A DNA stretch of 64,000 nt, from positions 310,821,235-310,885,234 of the forward strand of contig NC_081405.1 in NCBI RefSeq assembly GCF_030272615.1. The letters are read 5' to 3'. Each line of letters opens with the position of its first letter. The stretch's first letter is position 1. The notes below the pieces were generated by a model that saw only the letters and a list, made by a program, of their open reading frames with translations, did no database searches and was not told the origin of the DNA. The DNA comes from Cryptomeria japonica. Its lineage: Eukaryota > Streptophyta > Pinopsida > Cupressales > Cupressaceae. A program made the translations under genes and the position numbers. Positions 58,503 to 64,000 of the stretch are shown piece after piece.

Positions 58503-61500
58503 TCATAACAAACTATCTTCTAGAATCTTGTTTCCTTTCTCTCCTTCCCTTCTGGCATATTCAATGAATCTAGTCACTATGTCCTCTATCTCAGTCATCA
58601 AGATCTCAGGTAGAGACTTCAACTGTTCCTTCATGTGCATGACTTCATCAAAGGCTTTGACAATGGCATTCTCCCATTCAGGTTCGTGTTCTCGAGTCTT
58701 GTTGGCTAATACAACGAGATCAAGCATATCATCCAACTGTCCTTTGGTGATCATTCCATCAGTCCCATGGAAGATAACTCTTATCCTTTCCTCCAACTCT
58801 CTAGCCTCTATAATCGTTCCAGGATCAATCTTCCTTTCCAAAACAATTTGTGCTACTTCCACTATCTTATCATGAATATGATGCATATCATCTTGAACTT
58901 GGTTGCATCAGTTTCCAATCTCCTCAAAAATGATCTTCTTTGTTCAAAGTAGACTGTTCCATTGTAGAACGCTAAGTGTAGATCCTTCTCTTCTTATCTT
59001 CTTTTCTAATCTTCTATTCTTTTCTATTTCAGCTCTCAACATATCATTAACTGCCTTCAATGAATCAGCAGCATCCCCTATGGCTTGTTCGGAGGTGAGT
59101 GGACCCAAATCAATAGTCTTCATATCATACTCATATGTTGTGATCTCATCTTCATACTTCTCAACCCTTGGAGTAGCTATTTGCAACTTCTTTGATCCTA
59201 AATCATCTCTAATCACCTTGGACATCTTTGTAGCTTTCCTCTTCTCGGTGACTTCTCGAGTTTGGCTTAGAAGGCTCACTATGTCATATGTTGGTTCTTC
59301 ATCAACTACTATCACTTCTTGGGCTAGTCTTTCCTTAAGCCATTTAGGAATAAAAGATCTTCCTTCTTGAATTTGTGTTTCTTCACGCACTTGCTCATCT
59401 CTAGGTGGTGAAGTGGTCTCATCATTATCCTCTTCTTCATTTCCTTCGATCTCTTGAATGTGATGAGTGAGATCTTCTTGTCCTTGTGATGATTTCTCTT
59501 TGCCTTTATCATTGTGAACTGTGGATTCCATTGATTCGTTAGCTCCTTGACTCAATTCCTTTTCTATTCTTTGTTCTTCCTGTCTTTCTCCCTAATTTAA
59601 CTCTTCTTCATGCTTGGAGGAAGGATGACTAGAACTTGATTTATGCTTCTTCCTTGATGACTCCTTTTCTCCATGATCTTCTTTTCTCTTCGAACCTCTT
59701 GAGTGAGATGGTTGAGGAGTACTCCCACTTGCACTTGCTTCATCTTCACCATCTGCTTTTTCTTCTAAGTGGAACATCATTGCTATGTTCTGCTCTTTCA
59801 ATTTCTGGTGTTGTATGTCTATCCATATGTGAGTGTATTCCAAGACTTTTTTCATCAATTCCTTCAAATCAACAACCTCCATGTCAACCCACTTCATGTT
59901 GTTATTCTTGTTTTCTTTGGCATACGCTGATTGGAGATATTTGCCGCTATCTTGAACTTGATCGGCAACATGAAACAACTTACATTTCCTAATGAAATCG
60001 AGAGGTAGCCTGGAATACATCTTCTTCTTCACTTCCACATCATCTTGAACGTTCATCCAATAGTCTTCCAGCTGCCACTGGTATTCATACTTCTTCCCCA
60101 AAATTCCTTTTACATTATCGTATGGATCGAAGCAATCTCTAGGAGTGAATGGTTTGAGTGAATGGAGTGTTAGCTCCTTCTCAACATCCTCAGCTACATG
60201 AATGGAAGGGCATACTTCAATAGAGTCTCCAATTGTAATAGGAAGAGAAACACCGGTTCCATGCTTATGTCTATATGCCTTGACATATGCCGCCAATTGT
60301 CTCACCACCTCAAGTAACACTAATCTATCTGTCGGGTAGTGAGGCAACATGTAGGGAGGAACAGGACATCCTTGATCTCCGATATAGGTGAACTTCGGGA
60401 ATTGGATAAACAATGCACCATGTTGTTGTACCAATGCTTGTGCCTTTGGAGAGAGTCTTTGCTATAGTCCACCTTGAAGCATCCTCGTGATATGCATAGT
60501 GAATGCATCATTCACTCTCCTATAATGTTGTTTAGGTGGATGATTAAGTTGTGTATAACACTCATGCACTTTTATCTCTCTGAGTCTTCTTCCAACTACA
60601 CCCCTATACATAAAACCTGGATACTCGAAATTTCTTGCAAGGGAGTATATGATGTAGGAGCTCATATAGAATGTTCTAGTGCACATCAATCTCCTTAACC
60701 TAAGTCACAAGGTTCGAATTCGAATTCGAATTCGACAGCCATGAAATTCGGATGAAATTCGACAAGGGAAAAATTCAAAAAAAAAATCGGATAAAATTCG
60801 CCTTCTATAATTTTGTTTATTTTTAAATATATTTATACTTCTAATAAATTATCAGAATAGTGACCCTTGTTGGAGAAAATCTGAGGGCGACCCAGCAGTT
60901 GCAGACACCCATGACCCAATAGATACAAAGCATATACAAAGAATACCCACGACCAGCTGAGTTGTGTTTAGAGGCGGGTAGCAGTGCTTTATAGAGGAAA
61001 TTCGATTAAATTCGATTTTTTTTATAGAAGTTTGAAATTCGATTAAATTCGAACCTCATCCATGAAAATCGCCGTATCCTATGACTTAGTCCTTAACTAT
61101 AGATCAATATTGTTGCTGATGAGCCTTGCCCAATTGATTGTACCCTTGCCATGAGTAACAATCTCTATGAAGTAGAACATCCAGTCCTCAACATAGGAAG
61201 CCTTAGGTGCACCAACTAATCGATAAAGTAGGGTGATGAAATCTCTGAACTCATCCTTGAAATCCACCCTGTGTAGTCTGTCGAGCCATCTGCTTCTACC
61301 ACCTCTACTCTTCTTCAACCAAAACTTGTCGATGATCTTTGAGCAAGCATCTAGATCATCGTCGTAGGCGGATTCAACTCCCTCCATACTTATGTAGACC
61401 ATGTCCTTAGGCTCTGGTAGATGGAATGCTTCACTGATTGTTGTCTCCGAGAGATAGGCGAGCACTGTTCCATCCTTCGCCACTATCCTTCTTGAGGGAG

Positions 61501-61767
61501 AGTCATAATGTTGGGCACATTCCACAATTAGCTCATAGCATTGCACCGCAAGAGGAAAGACAGCTGCATTTATGATCCCACTTTCAATCATCTTCTTGGT
61601 TGTAGCAGTAGGTTCACTTGTGTATGATGGGTGCTGAACTTCCCGAGATTGGTGTCTCCTATTTTGCTCCAATGCGAAGTGATCCTGCTTTCTAATGTGC
61701 CGCTCTTCGAGTCTTCCTTGATGAGTGTATGACGGGTCATGGTTTTGTTCGGTTTAGGAGCCGCCAT
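58503..61767 (-). pseudogene. Long unit protein, copy in D (broken)
   Basis: The start codon is probably the ATG at 61767 (MAAPKPNKTMTRHTLIKEDS), right after the predicted acceptor. A frameshift near 61630 and a 390-bp insert at 60700-61089 break the first third; from 60689 to 58503 one frame holds four stops (near 60460, 59590, 58943 and 58905). Conserved stretches: YELIVECAQHYDSPSRR, AYLSETTISEAFHLPE, RVNDAFTM then MLQGGL, YPTDRLVLLEVVRQ, EDYW, a basic Ser-rich linker (GSKRKEDHGEKESSRKKH), the LTSEQAIGDA region, a coiled coil and a helical end. Alignable with C over nearly the whole length, but with many replacements, so the families are old. Confidence 0.78.
60700..61089. mobile_element. 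hAT-like MITE, 390 bp, inside the D gene
   Basis: A perfect 8-bp duplication TCCTTAAC lies at 60692-60699 and 61090-61097. Inverted ends are CTAAGTCACAAGG on the left and, reverse-complemented, CTAAGTCATAGGA on the right. The interior has no coding sequence and is rich in AATTCG words near both ends (60716-60760 and 61000-61055). The size and 8-bp duplication fit a non-autonomous hAT element. Confidence 0.88.
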
Positions 61768-61773
61768 CTTTCA

Positions 61774-61989
61774 CCTATGAGAGATATATAAGTTAAGGTA
61801 GTGGTAAAATATTGATGTAATGAAGCCTATTCGCTTAATAAGCTAGCTATGAAATTAATCCAAATCAATCTTACATCTTGATAAATGTGAAATTAATTGC
61901 TAGATAAGACTGATTTGCTCCTTTAGATGAATTAGGGAGGTCTAATTTGCCTAAACAAAATCACTTTCAAACCTTAATCAGACCTGTAC
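61774..61989 (-). other. Predicted leader intron of unit D
   Basis: Minus strand: donor AATCAG|GTACAG at 61989 and acceptor TCTCTCATAG| at about 61774, seven bases before the ATG at 61767. Position and start-codon distance match the intron predicted in unit C. Confidence 0.45.
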
Positions 61990-62089
61990 CTGATTTTGAA
62001 TCAGTCCAAATGATGCACTTACTCCTGATTTATGATATTTGAACTCAAAATCTGATCAATGATATGACTGTTGAAGTCCAAGAATTCGC

Positions 62090-63260
62090 TGTCTTCTTAA
62101 ATTCGCCTTTTATTCTTTGCTATTGAAGGATGAAATTCGCTCTCCAATCTGCTAAAATTCGCCCTTGTGAGGATGAAATCGCTGCTCCTTTGGGGTGAAT
62201 TCGCTGTAGATGATGATTGAACTCGCTATCTTGCTGCTAAAATTCGCTAATCTGCTCCTTGATTAGAGAGAATTTGATTGATGTTTAAAATGGATGTTTG
62301 AACTTCTTCTTATAGGCGATTAGGGGAAGATTGTGTCTTTTCCATATACGCCGACTTAGTGTAATAAATTAAATTTAAATCCCTTCAAGCTGGCTGACTT
62401 ACCTCTTTTTATTTGAATTTTAAATTTTATTTAGAGGGCGCCAAAACAATGTTTAATTAGTCATTAAAACATTAAAAAAGTTCGCTCCCCTACCTCAAGT
62501 GGTGAAGTTCGCTCATCTCCCTTGAATCTTGAAGTTCGCTCCTCTAGCTCCAAAAATGAAGTTCGCTCATGTAGCTTCATTTGTGAAGTTTGCTCATGTG
62601 CCTTGATTCTTGAAGTTTGCTCATCCACCTTAATTTGTGAAGTTCACTCATATGCCTTCATTCTTGAAGTTCGCTCATCCACCTTGATTTGTGAAGTTCG
62701 CTCATGTAGCTTGAAACATGAAGTTCGCTCATGTGGTTTGATTTGTGAAGTTCGCTCATGTGGCTTCAAACATGAAGTTCGCTCATGTAGTCCAATTTGT
62801 GAAGTTTGCTCATGTGGCTTCAAACACGAAGTTCGCTTCTCTCACCAAGCACATGAAGTTAGATCCTATTATCCATCACATGAAGCAACTCTTGAACTTC
62901 GCTTTTGATCCTGCTCTTAAAACCATTCATTCCTTAGTTTGTGAAGTTCGCTCCCTAAAGGTGAAATTCGCTCTCCTAGGCCTAAACATGAAATTCACTC
63001 TCCTCCTTGAATTCATGAAGTTCGCTCACTTATGCTCAAACATGAAGTAAACCTCTTGAAGGCTTGGAGATGAAGTGGATTTCAAACGAGCTTGTCTCCA
63101 ATCACTTTGTTTCTTATTGATTCAATCCTTAGGTTTTACTCAAACTCACACTCAAACAAGGGTTTTAGGGGAAAATTCGCTCTCATACCTCCCAACATGA
63201 AGTTCGCTCCCCTAGCTCAATTCTTGAAGTTCGCTCTTCTAGGGCTGATCATGAAGTTCT
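62090..63260 (-). repeat. GAGCGAA array of unit D, 27-bp tandem core
   Basis: At 62480-62860 about fifteen units follow each other at 26-29 bp, mostly exactly 27 (for example 62668, 62695, 62722, 62749, 62776, 62803, 62830). In unit sense each reads GAGCGAACTTCA plus about 15 variable bases. Looser copies continue to 63260, and a flank at 62090-62270 has nine or so GCGAATT words. Because 27 is divisible by 3, a 128-codon open frame appears on the plus strand with a nine-residue period; it is not a gene. Confidence 0.92.
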
Positions 63261-63589
63261 CTCCTGGGGGCTTGGAGATGAAGTAGGTTGAAATTGAATA
63301 CTAAGTGCTTGCTCATCACCTCGTTTAATTCTCTCCATTCAAACTTGCAAGACAAAGCTCTCGGAACAACTTAGCTCTCAGTCAAGGGTATACGAAGTGA
63401 ATTTCTCTCCTCATGAGAAGCACTTAAAGCTTTCGTCTTTAACCTCGAGTACTTAGAGTGTCACTAACTAGAAATTCTTTAGACTCCTCGATTGAGCTCA
63501 TGACTGACTCACATGAAATCTAGACCCTATTCACTCATTTCACCTACAAGAGGGAGAGACTAGACTAAGAGGCTAGGACCAAAAAAAAA

Positions 63590-63635
63590 GGGGGGTCCCC
63601 ATCTTGGTGGGGCGATGTGTGAAATGGTCACAACA
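63590..63635 (-). other. 5' terminus of unit D
   Basis: Minus strand: hairpin TGTGACCATTTCACA, then CGCCCCACCAAGATGGGG and CCCCCC followed by T9. The CGCCC-ACC-TGGGG part resembles the PBS region of element A (TGGCGCCCACCGTGGGGC). Confidence 0.75.
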
Positions 63636-63640
63636 AATAC

Positions 63641-64000
63641 CTTCTTTTGTTTATTTTGTAGGAATAACTAATGAAAAGGATGGAGAAGCGGACTGGAAGT
63701 AGCATCAAGAACACTTCAAAGGCACGGAAGAAGGCTCAAAATGCTATTAGGATGAAGGACTTCAAACCTTTCAACCGCTGCAACATGAAGCAAGCGCAAC
63801 AACAAAAGGAGTAGGATACCTTCTAAGTTCTCATTCTATCATGATGAAGAGATCAAAGGAGTGCGAAGGAGAAGTCATACAATCACCTCAAGGCAAGCAG
63901 GCAAAGATGGAAGAATGACTCGGCTACATCAATGCTTCCCATCACCACTACTTTGAGCGAACTTGAAATGTTGAGTATCAAGAGATCTCTCGACATCCCT
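63641..64000 (+). other. Unit E downstream of D
   Basis: Continues E after the right AATAC copy. After the predicted acceptor (AG at 63660-63661) a small frame from ATG 63671 to TAG 63814 codes for about 47 Lys/Arg/Gln-rich residues; it is in the position of the start of the long gene in C and D but does not match it. GAGCGAACTTGAAATG near 63956 is another copy of the motif. Confidence 0.45.

Larger units (their letters stand above)
57424..63635 (-). mobile_element. Unit D: TG...CA-bounded 6.2 kb unit with one long gene
   Basis: On the minus strand it begins TGTTGTGACCATTTCACACA at 63635 and ends AAAAACACATCAACA at 57424. A perfect duplication AATAC lies at 57419-57423 and 63636-63640. Order inside: hairpin 5' end, GAGCGAA array, predicted leader intron, broken long gene, terminal region with TATA box and poly(A) signal. 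As in C the ends are not an LTR pair, so it is read as a solo giant LTR or a new element type. It inserted into unit E in the opposite orientation. Confidence 0.88.
55725..64000 (+). mobile_element. Unit E: same kind of unit as D, interrupted by D, end outside window
   Basis: Starts TGTTGTGAGGTATTCACACA at 55725 inside the G2 LTR, followed by a CGCCCCATTGCAAATGGGG palindrome and a T-run, as in unit D. It then has an array of GAGCGAA repeats (55980-57350), CATGTGTGCTTAATAC, unit D with its duplication (57424-63640), and resumes at 63641 with an acceptor (TTTATTTTGTAG, AG at 63660-63661). Rejoined, the stretch around the D insertion aligns with 34830-34860 of B'. The remaining 340 bp show no copy of the long gene, so E resembles the short form B'. 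Confidence 0.75.

Noticed and set aside
37001-61767. The long unit protein as an envelope-like protein
   Set aside because: No signal peptide, membrane segment or cysteine pattern is visible in C, the best-preserved copy; basic and coiled-coil regions argue against it.
62522-62908. 128-codon plus-strand frame with a nine-residue period
   Set aside because: It is the translation of the 27-bp tandem repeat of unit D in the antisense direction and has no start context or function of its own.
57424-63635. Unit D as a cut-and-paste DNA transposon
   Set aside because: The only inverted terminal match is TGTTG/CAACA, there is no transposase motif and the TATA box and poly(A) signal sit as in an LTR. 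Not fully excluded, but less likely than an LTR origin.

Overview
The window is plant nuclear DNA made almost entirely of LTR retrotransposons. Copia and chromovirus-type gypsy reverse transcriptases are present, several primer binding sites match the plant initiator-tRNA-Met pattern TGGTATCAGAGC, and small hAT-like inserts sit between them. Only about 230 bp looks like host coding sequence. This points to a large, repeat-rich seed-plant genome; a gymnosperm would fit, but that is an inference, not something the sequence proves.

Layout. 1-13860: copia element K on the minus strand (gag and protease start, PBS, LTR). Its LTR is split by element A (2460-13708), an 11.2 kb minus-strand, pol-less LTR element with near-identical LTRs, a perfect 5-bp duplication and many internal tandem arrays. 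14461-25163: element H on the plus strand, a pol-less LTR element with lysine/glutamate-rich coding remnants; its 3' LTR is split by copia element F (18610-24590, minus, decayed). 25164-28181: low-repeat DNA with two probable exons of a host gene on the minus strand. 28182-31050: decayed gypsy pol G1 (minus) carrying a 683-bp hAT-like insert. 31055-41161: units B' and B (plus). 41949-55724: chromovirus G2 (minus), whose protease gene is split by unit C (47313-54059, minus) and whose 5' LTR is split by unit E (plus, from 55725). Unit D (57424-63635, minus) lies inside E, and E resumes at 63641 to the window end.

The most unusual content is units B', B, C, D and E. C and D are each bounded by TGTTG...CAACA and flanked by perfect 5-bp target duplications (CTCCT and AATAC). 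None of these units has gag-pol. In their own reading direction they carry, in order: a hairpin-rich 5' end, a long array of a short and often palindromic motif (a different motif in different units), a predicted leader intron, and, in B, C and D, an open reading frame of about 1,100-1,200 codons for a protein I do not recognise. They end in about 0.9 kb with a TATA box and, in D, a poly(A) signal. B' and E have the array and leader but no long reading frame. The simplest reading is that C and D are solo copies of very large LTRs that carry a gene in the U3 position; a new element class is the alternative. Element A has an analogous phased array directly after its PBS, so a motif array in the 5' leader recurs across unrelated elements here.

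Nothing suggests that any copy in the window is intact and active, but C is close: one in-frame stop in a 1,212-codon frame. No rRNA, tRNA, CRISPR, plasmid or bacterial features were seen.
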